NCBI RefSeq assembly: GCF_036237315.1
Contig: NZ_CP108356.1
Location: 4,274,501-4,338,500, forward strand
Origin: Streptomyces sp. NBC_01351
GTDB lineage: Bacteria; Actinomycetota; Actinomycetes; Streptomycetales; Streptomycetaceae
Direction of reading: 5' to 3'
Length of the DNA stretch: 64,000 bases
In this document: in pieces, positions 43,987 to 52,239 of the stretch
Numbering within the stretch: the stretch's first letter is position 1
Layout: the number at the start of each line of letters is the position of its first letter
Made by a program: the position numbers and the translations under genes
The notes under the pieces: model-generated
Database searches by the model: none
What the model saw: only the letters and a program-made list of their open reading frames with translations
What the model was told of the DNA's origin: nothing

Positions 43987-45825
43987 TCAGGCGCTTCCGG
44001 CTTCCCGCCATGGCTTGAGCGCTTCCGCCGCACTCAGCCGGACCATCGCGTTCGGGTCGGCGACCAGCAGGCGCAGGGCATGGCGGACTGCGGCGTTGCC
44101 GGGCAAGGTTTTCGCCAGCGCCTCGGCGACGGACGCGCGGACCCCCGCGTCCGGGTCGGCGGCCAGGCGGAGGAGCGTGTCCCGCACGCCGGGGTCGTCC
44201 GGCCAGCTCGTTCCGAGCGCAGTGATTGCCAACCGGCGGATCTGATGCGCTTTCTCGGCGGCCAGGCGGAGGAGGACATAGCGACCGGCACGTTCGAGCG
44301 GCCAGCCCTTGGTGAGCGTCTCCGACGCCTTCCAGCGGACGTACACGTCCTGGTCGTCACACAGGGAGAGGACGATCTCCCAGGTCTCGGGGTCACCTGG
44401 CCAGCCCCGGCCGAGCGCTTCGGCGGAGTACCGGCGCACGTCCGGGTCCGGGTCGCCGGCCAGGCGAAGGACCGCATCCCGGGCCGCGGGGTCGCCCGGC
44501 CAACCCATCGCGAGTGCGTCGGCGATGGACATGCGGACTCCCGGATCGGGGTCTTCGGCCAGGGAGAGAAGGGCATCGCGGGCTGTGGGGTCGCCCGGCC
44601 AGCCTTGGCCAAGCGCTTCGATGGCGTTCCAACGGACGTCCGTCTCCGGGTCGTCGGTCAGATGGAGGACCGTGTTCCGGGCCCCGGGGTCACCGGGCCA
44701 ACCAACCATGAGGGCGGTGATGACAGAGTCGCGGACACTCGGGTCCTTGTCGTCACTCTGCCGCAGTACGGCCTCCAGGACCTTGGCATCGCCAGGCCAC
44801 CCCTGGCCAAGTGCTTCGGCGGAATGGGCGCGGACGGCCGGGTCCTCGTCGGCGATCAGGTGGAGGACGGCTGACCGGGCCTCACGGTTGAGGGACCACT
44901 GGGAGGCGAGCTTGCCGACCGCAGCACAGCGGGCGTCCGGATCGCTGAGGCGGGTCGAGGCGAGGAGGAGATCGAGTTCGCCGTCCGGCTGGAGGAACCC
45001 CTCCCCGCTGGCGGCCTGCCGCAGGGCCGGGACGGCCTCCTCCTCGCGGGTGTTGACCTCGTGCGCCTTTGCCAGGGCTGCGGCGATGTCGTCGAGGGCG
45101 GGCCGCGTGAGGAGGTCGGGGGCCGACAGCGGCTGGGCGGGGGCTCCGGCGGCCGGGCGGGCCAGGGCCAGGTCGGCGGCGTCGGGGTGCGCGGCGAGGC
45201 GCTGGATCTCGGCGCGGGCGCGGTCCCACAGGTCCTCCAGGACCCGCATCCGGGCGGCCACGCGGTCGGCCTCCTGCTGCGCGGTCGACCTGTGGGCCAG
45301 GGCCTGTCGGCTCTCCTCGCGTGGGCCGTCCGTCCCGGCGATGATCTCGCGCAGCGCGTCGATGATCTGGAGCAGGGTCTGCATCAGGAAACCCGCGTCC
45401 CGCAGGGCGTAGCGCAGCCGGGTCTCCGTGTGGAAGACGCGTTCGAGCTCCAGCTTCAGGGTCAGGACGGCGACCGTGTCGGGCACGGCGGCCGGAGTGC
45501 TGCGGGGAGCCGGGAGGGGCGCCTCGGCCACGGCCTGGAGCAGCGACTTCGCCTGCGCGCAGCGGCTTTCGTACTCCTCCCGACTGAGGCCGGCGGCCTT
45601 GCTGGTGATGCGCAGGAACTGCACGGTGAACGGCCACGGCGGCTTCGGCTGGGCCTGCCCGCCGAAGACGCGGTCGATGTGCGACTTGGAGCAGGCCATC
45701 GCGCCGACGGGCCCGCCCGGATCCGCTTCGGCCGCCGCCCTGAAGGCACGCTCGACGTCCCGCGAGCCCATCCCGGCCTGCTCGGCCTGCGCGCGCAGGA
45801 ACGCCCCGTACCGCTCCCACCCCAT
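43987..45825 (-). CDS. HTH-like protein with ten HEAT-type repeats
   Basis: A 612-residue protein. The N-terminal ~100 residues (YGAFLRAQAEQAGMGSRDVERAFRAAA, then SKSHIDRVFGGQAQPKPPWPFTVQFLRIT) match the XRE-like domain that heads many actinobacterial NACHT/STAND and repeat proteins. A helical, probably coiled-coil middle (about 120-260) follows. From about 280 to the end there are ten 33-residue repeats of the form DPDPxVRxxxxEALGxGWPGDPxAR, a HEAT/PBS-lyase-like solenoid. No NTPase or nuclease motif is seen. It may be a protein-protein scaffold or sensor. ATG with GGGAGG upstream; starts farther out are not credible. Confidence 0.85.
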   Translation of the reverse strand: MGWERYGAFLRAQAEQAGMGSRDVERAFRAAAEADPGGPVGAMACSKSHIDRVFGGQAQPKPPWPFTVQFLRITSKAAGLSREEYESRCAQAKSLLQAVAEAPLPAPRSTPAAVPDTVAVLTLKLELERVFHTETRLRYALRDAGFLMQTLLQIIDALREIIAGTDGPREESRQALAHRSTAQQEADRVAARMRVLEDLWDRARAEIQRLAAHPDAADLALARPAAGAPAQPLSAPDLLTRPALDDIAAALAKAHEVNTREEEAVPALRQAASGEGFLQPDGELDLLLASTRLSDPDARCAAVGKLASQWSLNREARSAVLHLIADEDPAVRAHSAEALGQGWPGDAKVLEAVLRQSDDKDPSVRDSVITALMVGWPGDPGARNTVLHLTDDPETDVRWNAIEALGQGWPGDPTARDALLSLAEDPDPGVRMSIADALAMGWPGDPAARDAVLRLAGDPDPDVRRYSAEALGRGWPGDPETWEIVLSLCDDQDVYVRWKASETLTKGWPLERAGRYVLLRLAAEKAHQIRRLAITALGTSWPDDPGVRDTLLRLAADPDAGVRASVAEALAKTLPGNAAVRHALRLLVADPNAMVRLSAAEALKPWREAGSA

Positions 45826-46023
45826 CGCACCCTCCCGCAGCGCCGCCTCCGGACGTCCCTGACGGTCCCGGGCCGCGCGGGGAATCGCGTACCGCCCCGC
45901 CGCCCCGGCCTGCGCGTCGTCCCAGCCCGTCCCAGGGCGCCCCAGCCGGTCCCGCACGCGGGTGGGGACAGGACCGGAAACGCCCATCGTCTCCTCACAC
46001 CGATTCCCGTGAAGGAGACCGAC

Positions 46024-46167
46024 ATGCACCTCGCACCGCTCGCTCAGCACCTTCTGCTGGCCGCCGTACCGGAGTTCCTCGGCGCGCTCGCCGCCGCCCT
46101 CGTCGGGGCCGCCGCCGCCTGGGCCTGGCGGCGGCTGTCCCGCCGCGGCGACGACGACGGCCAGTGA
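46024..46167 (+). CDS. Small membrane protein, 47 aa
   Basis: ATG with AGGAG 6 bases upstream opens a 47-residue peptide: short amphipathic start MHLAPLAQHLLLAAVPEF, one membrane helix (LGALAAALVGAAAAWAW) and a basic-acidic tail RRLSRRGDDDGQ. It is divergent from the HEAT-repeat gene across 198 bases (45826-46023) that hold nothing else recognisable. A similar one-TM small protein stands near HTH/repeat proteins in other streptomycetes as far as I recall; function unknown. Confidence 0.65.
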   Translation: MHLAPLAQHLLLAAVPEFLGALAAALVGAAAAWAWRRLSRRGDDDGQ

Positions 46168-46179
46168 CGGGCGGGCCCG

Positions 46180-47010
46180 CTACGGCGTCACGGCGAAGTG
46201 CGCCAGGATCGCGTCCGCCAGCTCCGGGTCTCCCTCGATCTTCACCCGGTCCGCGACGCTCCGCGGGCGTACGCGGCCCGCCGCGAGGCGGACGTACGTC
46301 TCCCAGTCCAGGGTGAGCGTGACCGCGGGGCCCAGCGAGGGCGCCTTGTCCAGGGTCCCGCGGCCCTCCGCGTCGACGCGTACGGTCCGCATGAACTCCA
46401 GCGGGCCGTGCACGTCGATGACGACCGCGGAGTTCGCCGGCGCCCCCGCCAGCTTCGCGACCACCTTCGGCAGCCCGGCCAGGAGGAGGTCACGCGCGAC
46501 GTACGCGCCGGGCGAATCCCAGTTGCCCGGTGCACCCAACGCGGCCCGCAGGTCCTGCTCGTGGATCCACACGTCGAACGCGCGCAGCCGCAGCGCCTGC
46601 TCCAGCGTCACCTGGTCGCCCAGCGGCCCCCGCACCATCGTGTCCGGATCCCGCTTCTCGTTGCGCAGCTGGCGCGAGCGGCGGATGACGGTGTACTCCA
46701 GCTCCGAGGTCATCTCCGGCGCGGTGTGGTGACGGCGTACGTCGACCTGCACCTCCATGTACCGGCTGAACTCGTCCACCACGTGCCGCAGGTCCCGCGC
46801 CACGGTGTGGATCGGCCGGGGGTCCCCGAGCTGCTCGCATTCGATGCCGATGATGTGTGACACAACGTCACGGACCGACCAGCCCGGGCACGGCGTCGCC
46901 CGGTTCCAGTCGCCCTCCGCCAAGGGGAGGACCAGCTCGGATATCGCCTCGATGGAATGCGTCCACGCGTCGGCATAGGGCTGGAGGCTGGGATGCGGAT
47001 GGACGGTCAA
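46180..47010 (-). CDS. Mycothiol-dependent maleylpyruvate isomerase-family protein
   Basis: A 276-residue DinB/MDMPI-fold protein: WNRATPCPGWSVRDVVSHIIGIECEQLG carries the conserved D..SH metal-binding helix, and LRAFDVWIHEQDLRAALG supplies the second His/Glu cluster. A C-terminal SCP2-like domain (VVIDVHGPLEFMRTVRVDAEGRG) is present. The family uses mycothiol as cofactor for isomerization or thiol transfer in actinobacteria; the substrate is unknown. TTG start at 47010 with AGGGG upstream. Confidence 0.87.
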   Translation of the reverse strand: MTVHPHPSLQPYADAWTHSIEAISELVLPLAEGDWNRATPCPGWSVRDVVSHIIGIECEQLGDPRPIHTVARDLRHVVDEFSRYMEVQVDVRRHHTAPEMTSELEYTVIRRSRQLRNEKRDPDTMVRGPLGDQVTLEQALRLRAFDVWIHEQDLRAALGAPGNWDSPGAYVARDLLLAGLPKVVAKLAGAPANSAVVIDVHGPLEFMRTVRVDAEGRGTLDKAPSLGPAVTLTLDWETYVRLAAGRVRPRSVADRVKIEGDPELADAILAHFAVTP

Positions 47011-47157
47011 CGGGACCCCTCGCGGTGCTGTTCAGTGGCGCGTTCGGAAGCAGTGGCTCGCTTTCCAAAACTACGCTGCCGGTGAGCACCCCGGCAGTGC
47101 TTTCGTGTGACGATCGTAGGCCCGAGATGACGGCTTGAACGCCAGGACGGTGGTAGT

Positions 47158-47949
47158 GTGCGCGCCTCGCTGATCCAAATCGCAGTGAACGAGGGCGAGT
47201 CGGTGTCTTCCCGACGTGCCCGGGTGGCCGATCTCGTACGGGAGCAGTCCGGGTCCGATCTCGTCGTCCTGCCCGAACTCTGGACGGTCGGAGCCTTCGC
47301 CTACGAACTCTTCGAGACCGAGGCCGAACCGCTCGACGGCCCCACCTTCGAGGCCATGTCCAAGGCCGCCCGCGACGCCGGTGTCTGGCTGCACGCCGGC
47401 TCGGTCGTGGAGCGCGCCGGCGACGGCTCGCTCTACAACACCGCCCTCGTCCTCTCCCCGGAGGGTGAGCTCGCCGCCACCTACCGCAAGATCCACCGCT
47501 TCGGCTTCGACCAGGGCGAGGCGGTGCTGATGGCCGCCGGCGACTCCCTCACCACGGTGGAGCTGCCGGAACAGACCCTCGGCATCGCCACCTGCTACGA
47601 CCTGCGCTTCCCGGAACTCTTCCGCGGCCTGGTCGACGCCGGCGCCACCACGATGGTCGTCGCGGCGGGCTGGCCGGCGCGCCGCCGCGCACACTGGACC
47701 CTGCTGAACCGGGCGCGCGCCGTGGAAGACCAGTCGTACGTCCTCGCGTGCGCCCTCGCCGGAACCCACGCGGGCGTCGAGCAGTCGGGGCACAGCCTGG
47801 TCGTCGACCCGTGGGGCGAGGTCCTGGCCGAGGCGGGCCCCGGCGAGGACGTCCTCACCGTGGACCTCGACCCGGCGAAGGTCGCCGAGACCCGCGCCCA
47901 GTTCCCGGCCCTGAAGGACCGCGTGCTGGGACTGCGACCGCCGCGCTAG
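47158..47949 (+). CDS. Carbon-nitrogen hydrolase (nitrilase superfamily)
   Basis: A 263-residue C-N hydrolase with the complete catalytic triad: Glu40 (VVLPELW), Lys111 (YRKIHRFGF) and Cys146 (IATCYDLRFPELFR). The sequence context AGWPARRRAHWTLLNRARAVEDQSYVLA is typical of omega-amidase/YafV- or NIT2-like members that remove ammonia from 2-oxo-amides or deaminated glutathione. It is cytoplasmic. GTG start without a strong ribosome site. Divergent from the mycothiol-dependent gene. Confidence 0.9.
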   Translation: MRASLIQIAVNEGESVSSRRARVADLVREQSGSDLVVLPELWTVGAFAYELFETEAEPLDGPTFEAMSKAARDAGVWLHAGSVVERAGDGSLYNTALVLSPEGELAATYRKIHRFGFDQGEAVLMAAGDSLTTVELPEQTLGIATCYDLRFPELFRGLVDAGATTMVVAAGWPARRRAHWTLLNRARAVEDQSYVLACALAGTHAGVEQSGHSLVVDPWGEVLAEAGPGEDVLTVDLDPAKVAETRAQFPALKDRVLGLRPPR

Positions 47950-48186
47950 GGCGGGGTCGGGGGGTGCGGGGTCGGTGGTTGCCGGCCCGGCCGGGTCCGG
48001 GCGCGCGCCGGGGCGTCTCCTCGGACGTCGAACGTGTCGGGGGGTCGGTGGGCCGAGGGTGGTTGTGTTCGACGCCCTGCGGGGACGCCCCACCGCACAC
48101 CCGGCCCCGTCCGGACCGGCGGGCAGCGTGCCCGTCGGCCATCAACGCCCTTCTTCCGTCGCCGAGTTGCTTCTACGATCAGTCGT

Positions 48187-49632
48187 ATGGGGGACGTGTT
48201 CGCGCAGGGTGTGACCTTGGCCGGGGGCCGGTACCGCATCGACCGGTTGCTCGGCAGCGGTGGAATGGCGCAGGTCTACCAGGCCTACGACCTCAGCCTC
48301 GCGCGCTCGGTGGCCATCAAGACGATGCTGCCCGGGCTCGCCCTCGACGAGGGCGCCCCGGAACGGTTCCGGCGCGAGGCAAGGGCGATGGCCGCGCTCG
48401 GCCACCCGAACGTGGTCGCCGTGCACGACACCGGCGAGGAGCCGCGCCCGGACGGGCCGCCGGTGCCGTACTTCGTGATGGAGCTGGTCACGGGCCCCTC
48501 GCTCGCGCACCAGCTCCGTACGGGCGGCGCGCTCCCGGTGCCGGCCGCCGTGCACGTCGTCGACCAGATCCTGTCCGCGCTCGCGGTCAGCCACGGGAAG
48601 GGGCTCGTGCACCGCGACATCAAGCCGGGGAACGTGCTGCTGGCCGAGGGCGGGATCACGAAGGTCGCCGACTTCGGGATCGTCCGGGCCGTCGCCGGCG
48701 CGGCGACCGCTCTGACGGCCACCGGGGGGATGGCGATCGGCACCCCGCACTACATGTCCCCGGAGCAGATCCGCGCCTCACCGGACCTCGACGGGCGCTC
48801 GGACCTCTACGCGGTCGGCGTGCTGCTCTTCGAGATGCTGACGGGACGACGCCCCTTCGAGGGGGCCGAGGCGCTCGCGATCGCCGTCCAGCACCTGAAG
48901 GACCCGCCGCCGACGCTCGCCTCGTACGGGGTGCAGGGCTTGCCGGGGCTGGAGGCGTTGGTGGCCCGCGCACTGGCGAAGCTGCCGGAGGGGCGCTACC
49001 GCGACGCGGCGGACATGCGTGCGGCCCTGCGGGCGGCGGTGATGGCGCCCGTGGCCGCCCCGGGCCCCGCCCCTGTCCCCGCCTCCGCTCCTGCCCCTGC
49101 CCCTGCCCCTGCCCCTGCCCCTGTCCCGGCCTCCGCTCCTGCCCCCGTCCCGGGCCCCGCCTTCGCCCCCGTCCCTATGGCCGCCCAGCCCGCGCCGATG
49201 CACATCCCGTCCCCCGTCTGGGCGCCGCCGCCCCCGCCGCTGCGGGTGCGCGTCCGGCACGCCGTCCGGCTGGGCGTCTGCGTACTGCTCTTGGTGGCGG
49301 CGTACCGGGTCGGTACCGCGGCGTTCCAGGACAACGTGCTCTGGCTGGCGTACGCCATGATGGGCGTCGCAGCGGTCGGGGCCCTGGGCGCGCTGCCCAG
49401 CTGGCTCCATCGGAACGGGTCGCCGGCCCCCGTCCTCAGGGTGGTCTCCTGGATCGTGCTCTGCCTCAACCTGATCGCCGCGCTGCAGGGCTGCGCTGGC
49501 ACCATCGAGATCAAGCAGAAGATCGCGGATCAGGCCCCCTCCCGCTCCTTCTCCGCCATCCGGATCACGCACACCGCCACCGCGACCAGCAGCGCCGCGT
49601 CCGCGTCCTCCCGGACCACGTCCACCGCGTAG
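48187..49632 (+). CDS. Ser/Thr protein kinase with C-terminal membrane helices
   Basis: A 481-residue Hanks-type kinase: GSGGMAQVYQA, VAIKTM, HRDIKPGN, VADFGIVRA and GTPHYMSPEQI. A Pro/Ala repeat linker (residues ~290-340) leads to three hydrophobic segments (VRLGVCVLLLVAAYRVG, LAYAMMGVAAVGALGAL, VVSWIVLCLNLIAALQG), unlike the one-TM kinases elsewhere in the window. A TACGAT box 6 bases before the ATG and no ribosome site point to a leaderless mRNA. The last 103 bases overlap the convergent LURP-one gene; the Ser/Thr tail there may be non-conserved. Confidence 0.9.
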   Translation: MGDVFAQGVTLAGGRYRIDRLLGSGGMAQVYQAYDLSLARSVAIKTMLPGLALDEGAPERFRREARAMAALGHPNVVAVHDTGEEPRPDGPPVPYFVMELVTGPSLAHQLRTGGALPVPAAVHVVDQILSALAVSHGKGLVHRDIKPGNVLLAEGGITKVADFGIVRAVAGAATALTATGGMAIGTPHYMSPEQIRASPDLDGRSDLYAVGVLLFEMLTGRRPFEGAEALAIAVQHLKDPPPTLASYGVQGLPGLEALVARALAKLPEGRYRDAADMRAALRAAVMAPVAAPGPAPVPASAPAPAPAPAPAPVPASAPAPVPGPAFAPVPMAAQPAPMHIPSPVWAPPPPPLRVRVRHAVRLGVCVLLLVAAYRVGTAAFQDNVLWLAYAMMGVAAVGALGALPSWLHRNGSPAPVLRVVSWIVLCLNLIAALQGCAGTIEIKQKIADQAPSRSFSAIRITHTATATSSAASASSRTTSTA

Positions 49633-50024
49633 GTCTCGCGGATCCGGTACCACTGCCGGGAGATCAGCGCGAGCAGCTCCCCGTCGTACTCGACCTTGAA
49701 CTCCCGGTCCAGGATCCGCCCGCTGACGTCGAGCTCCGTGCCCTCGACGAGGGTGACGAGGAAGTGGTTGCGCAGCAGCGACCACCGCTTGCGCCGGACC
49801 AGCGCGAGCCGCCGGCCGTCCCGCTCCAGGGTCATCGAGTCCCGGAAGCCGACCATCTTCTCCCGCAGCGTGATCAGGATCCGCCCGTCCGGATCCTTCA
49901 GCTCCAGGGTGTCCCGGAAGCGCAGCGCCTTGCCGTCGACGAGGAAGGCGTGGCGCCCGTCCTCGTCCGCGATCCAATAGTCGTCCCCGATGGCCAGCAT
50001 TTTGTCCCGTACGAGGTATTTCAT
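49530..50024 (-). CDS. LURP-one-related protein
   Basis: A 164-residue protein of the LURP-one/Tubby-C fold family: MKYLVRDKMLAIGDDYWIADEDGRHAFLVDGKALRFRDTLELKDP is the repeated-strand start, and DREFKVEYDGELLALISRQWYRIRETYAVDV the end. Bacterial members may bind phospholipids like scramblases, but function is not proven. It is divergent from the ATP-grasp-like gene and overlaps the kinase gene end. Confidence 0.87.
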   Translation of the reverse strand: MKYLVRDKMLAIGDDYWIADEDGRHAFLVDGKALRFRDTLELKDPDGRILITLREKMVGFRDSMTLERDGRRLALVRRKRWSLLRNHFLVTLVEGTELDVSGRILDREFKVEYDGELLALISRQWYRIRETYAVDVVREDADAALLVAVAVCVIRMAEKEREGA

Positions 50025-50056
50025 GCGCTGATCCGTGCCCGCGATAGGTTGCCGCC

Positions 50057-50875
50057 ATGCCTCTCCTCTACGTGACCGACCTGGCGTACCCGGCGCGCGG
50101 CCGCCGCTACTGCGACGAGGACATATTCCTCACGTCCCGGCTGCGGGCCGCCGGCTTCGAGCTCGCCCTGTGCCACCCGGCCGACGCGGAGGCGCTCGCA
50201 CCCCTGGGCTTCGACGCGGTGGTCGTCCGCAACAGCGGCCCCGTCCTGCACTACCAGCAGGCCTACGACTCCTTCCGCGCGGCCGCCCTCGCCGCCGGGA
50301 CCCGCGTCTACAACCCGCTCACCGGCCGCGGCGACATGGCGGGCAAGCAGTACCTCCTCGACCTCACCGTCGCCGGCTACCCGGTCATCCCGACCGTCGA
50401 CGACCCGGCCCGGCTGTCCGAGCTGCCCCGCGTCCCCTCGTACGCGGTCAAGCCCAAGCAGGGCGCGGACTCCATCGGCCTCACCTTCACCGCGAACCCG
50501 ACGGGCCCGGCGGGGGAGATCCTCATCCAGCCGCGCATCGACTTCGCGTACGAGGTGTCCTTCTACTTCGTCGACGACGCCTTCCAGTACGCCCTGTACG
50601 CCCCCGACCCGGCCCGCCGCTGGGAGCTCGTCCCCTACGAACCCACCGCGGCGGACCTGGAGTTCGCCCGCGCCTTCGTCGGCTGGAACACCCTCGGCCA
50701 CGGCATCCAGCGCGTGGACGCCTGCCGGGCCCCGTCGGGCGAGCTCCTCCTCGTCGAGCTGGAGGACCTGAACCCGTACCTCTCCCTGGACCTGCTCCCG
50801 CCCGAGGTCCAGGACTCCTTCGTCGCGGCGCTCACCAGATCCCTGCACTCCTTCCTCGGCTCCACCACGACCTGA
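50057..50875 (+). CDS. ATP-grasp-like protein
   Basis: A 272-residue protein with features of the ATP-grasp fold: an N-terminal pre-ATP-grasp Rossmann part (VTDLAYPARGRRYCDEDIFLTSRLRAAGFELALCHP), a nucleotide-binding Lys in YAVKPKQGADSIGL, the QPRIDFAYEVSFYFVDD strand and a metal-binding LVELEDLNPYLSLD. It might ligate an amino acid or peptide. The family is not one I can name. It is followed 28 bases later by the DUF4240 gene on the same strand. Confidence 0.75.
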   Translation: MPLLYVTDLAYPARGRRYCDEDIFLTSRLRAAGFELALCHPADAEALAPLGFDAVVVRNSGPVLHYQQAYDSFRAAALAAGTRVYNPLTGRGDMAGKQYLLDLTVAGYPVIPTVDDPARLSELPRVPSYAVKPKQGADSIGLTFTANPTGPAGEILIQPRIDFAYEVSFYFVDDAFQYALYAPDPARRWELVPYEPTAADLEFARAFVGWNTLGHGIQRVDACRAPSGELLLVELEDLNPYLSLDLLPPEVQDSFVAALTRSLHSFLGSTTT

Positions 50876-50903
50876 TGTCAGACCCGGCTGCCACGCTTTG
50901 CCC

Positions 50904-51431
50904 ATGGACAAGCAGACGTTCTGGAAGCTGATCGAATCGGCCCGCGCGGAGGCGGACACGGCGGCGGACGAGGTGGCGGACCGCGCCGCGCAGCTCCTCG
51001 CCGAGCTCCCGGAGGCGGAGATAGTCGAGGCCCAGCAGGTGCTGTGGGACCTGCTGTCGGAGTCGTACCGCGCCCCGCTCTGGGCCGCGGCCTACGTGAT
51101 CAACGGCGGCTGCTCGGACGACGGGTTCGACTACTTCCGCGGCTGGCTCCTCACGCAGGGGCAGGCGGCCTTCGAGGCGGCCCTGGCCGACCCGGACTCA
51201 CTCTCCGCCCACCCCGGGGTCCGCGAGGCCGCGGCGGAGGGCCTGGAACTGTGGGACGAGGACGCCCTCTCGATCGCCTGGACGGCCTACGAGTCCGCCA
51301 CGGGCAATGAACTGCCCGCCGACTCCTTCACGATCAGCTACCCGCCCCTGGACCCCTCCTGGGACTTCGACTTCGACGACACGGAGGAAACGGCCGCCCG
51401 CCTGCCCCGCCTCTCGGCCCTCTTCGACTAG
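50904..51431 (+). CDS. DUF4240 protein
   Basis: A 175-residue acidic protein with the DUF4240 pattern: MDKQTFWKLIESARAEA, then LWAAAYVINGGCSDDGFDYFRGWLLTQGQAAFEAAL. The family is widespread in actinobacteria, without known function, and often appears near toxin-immunity style genes. Its stop codon abuts the convergent PPOX gene stop (51432) with no spacer. Confidence 0.88.
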   Translation: MDKQTFWKLIESARAEADTAADEVADRAAQLLAELPEAEIVEAQQVLWDLLSESYRAPLWAAAYVINGGCSDDGFDYFRGWLLTQGQAAFEAALADPDSLSAHPGVREAAAEGLELWDEDALSIAWTAYESATGNELPADSFTISYPPLDPSWDFDFDDTEETAARLPRLSALFD

Positions 51432-52100
51432 TCACTCGTAGCGGTGGAGCAGCGAATCGCGCTCGCTCTGCCGGATGCCCTCGATGGTCAGGCCGGGCAG
51501 GGCGAGGTGGGAGAGGGTGACCTCGGCGGAGCTCGGGACGGCGTCCTCGGCGAGCCACTGCTCGGGCTTCCAGGCGTTGCCGCGCAGGAACGCCTTCGGG
51601 CAGTGCTGGTAGGCCTCTTCGACCTCCACGACGATCGCGCTGCGCGGCGGCTTGCCGACCGGCGTCAGCTGCTCCAACAGACCCGGGTCGGCGGAGATGC
51701 AGGCCCGCCCGTTCACCCGCAGGGTGGTGGCCCGGCCGGGGATGACGAAGATCAGCCCGGCCCGGCCGGTCTCCACGATGTTGCGGCTGCTGTCGAGCCG
51801 CTTGTTGCCGGTGGCGTCCGGGATGGCCAGGGTGAACTCGTCCAGCACGGCCACGAACCCGGGCGGCCCGCCGCGCGGGGTCACGTCGCAGGTCCCGTCG
51901 GCGCCGGCACTGGCGACGAACACCAGCGAGGACCGCCCGATGACCGCGCGGGAGACGTCGTGGATCCGATCCACGGCCTTCCGCCGCACGAGCTCGCTCG
52001 GCTCCTCGTACAACCCGCTCAACTCGGCGGTGCTCCGGACGGCGGTGGCGCTCAGCGCCTCGAATATGCGCCCGCTCGGCGGCGGCGTGGTGGCTGTCAC
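51432..52100 (-). CDS. FMN-dependent PPOX-type flavoprotein (MSMEG_1061-like)
   Basis: A 222-residue split-barrel protein. KAVDRIHDVSRAVIGRSSLVFVASAGADGTCDVTPRGGPPGFV and LDSSRNIVETGRAGLIFVIPGRATTLRVNGRA are hallmarks of the FMN-dependent PPOX-type MSMEG_1061 family. The GTG at 52100 is preferred; a TTG at 52106 would add two residues. No ribosome site is obvious for either. Substrate unknown. Confidence 0.87.
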   Translation of the reverse strand: MTATTPPPSGRIFEALSATAVRSTAELSGLYEEPSELVRRKAVDRIHDVSRAVIGRSSLVFVASAGADGTCDVTPRGGPPGFVAVLDEFTLAIPDATGNKRLDSSRNIVETGRAGLIFVIPGRATTLRVNGRACISADPGLLEQLTPVGKPPRSAIVVEVEEAYQHCPKAFLRGNAWKPEQWLAEDAVPSSAEVTLSHLALPGLTIEGIRQSERDSLLHRYE

Positions 52101-52239
52101 GTGCAAGCACGCTACCGGGTGACACGATCCGGAGCCCGCTGGCGTCGAGGTTCGCTGCCTGCGGCCAGGCGCTTACGACCGTCCGCCGCCCGTCGTCACC
52201 CCGGCGAGTGCACATGTGCGCGAGTGGCAAGCTTGAACC

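Noticed and set aside
49060..49150. Pro/Ala-coding CCTGCCCCTG repeats as a separate repeat element
   Set aside because: They are short codon-level repeats inside the kinase linker and explained by Pro/Ala runs.
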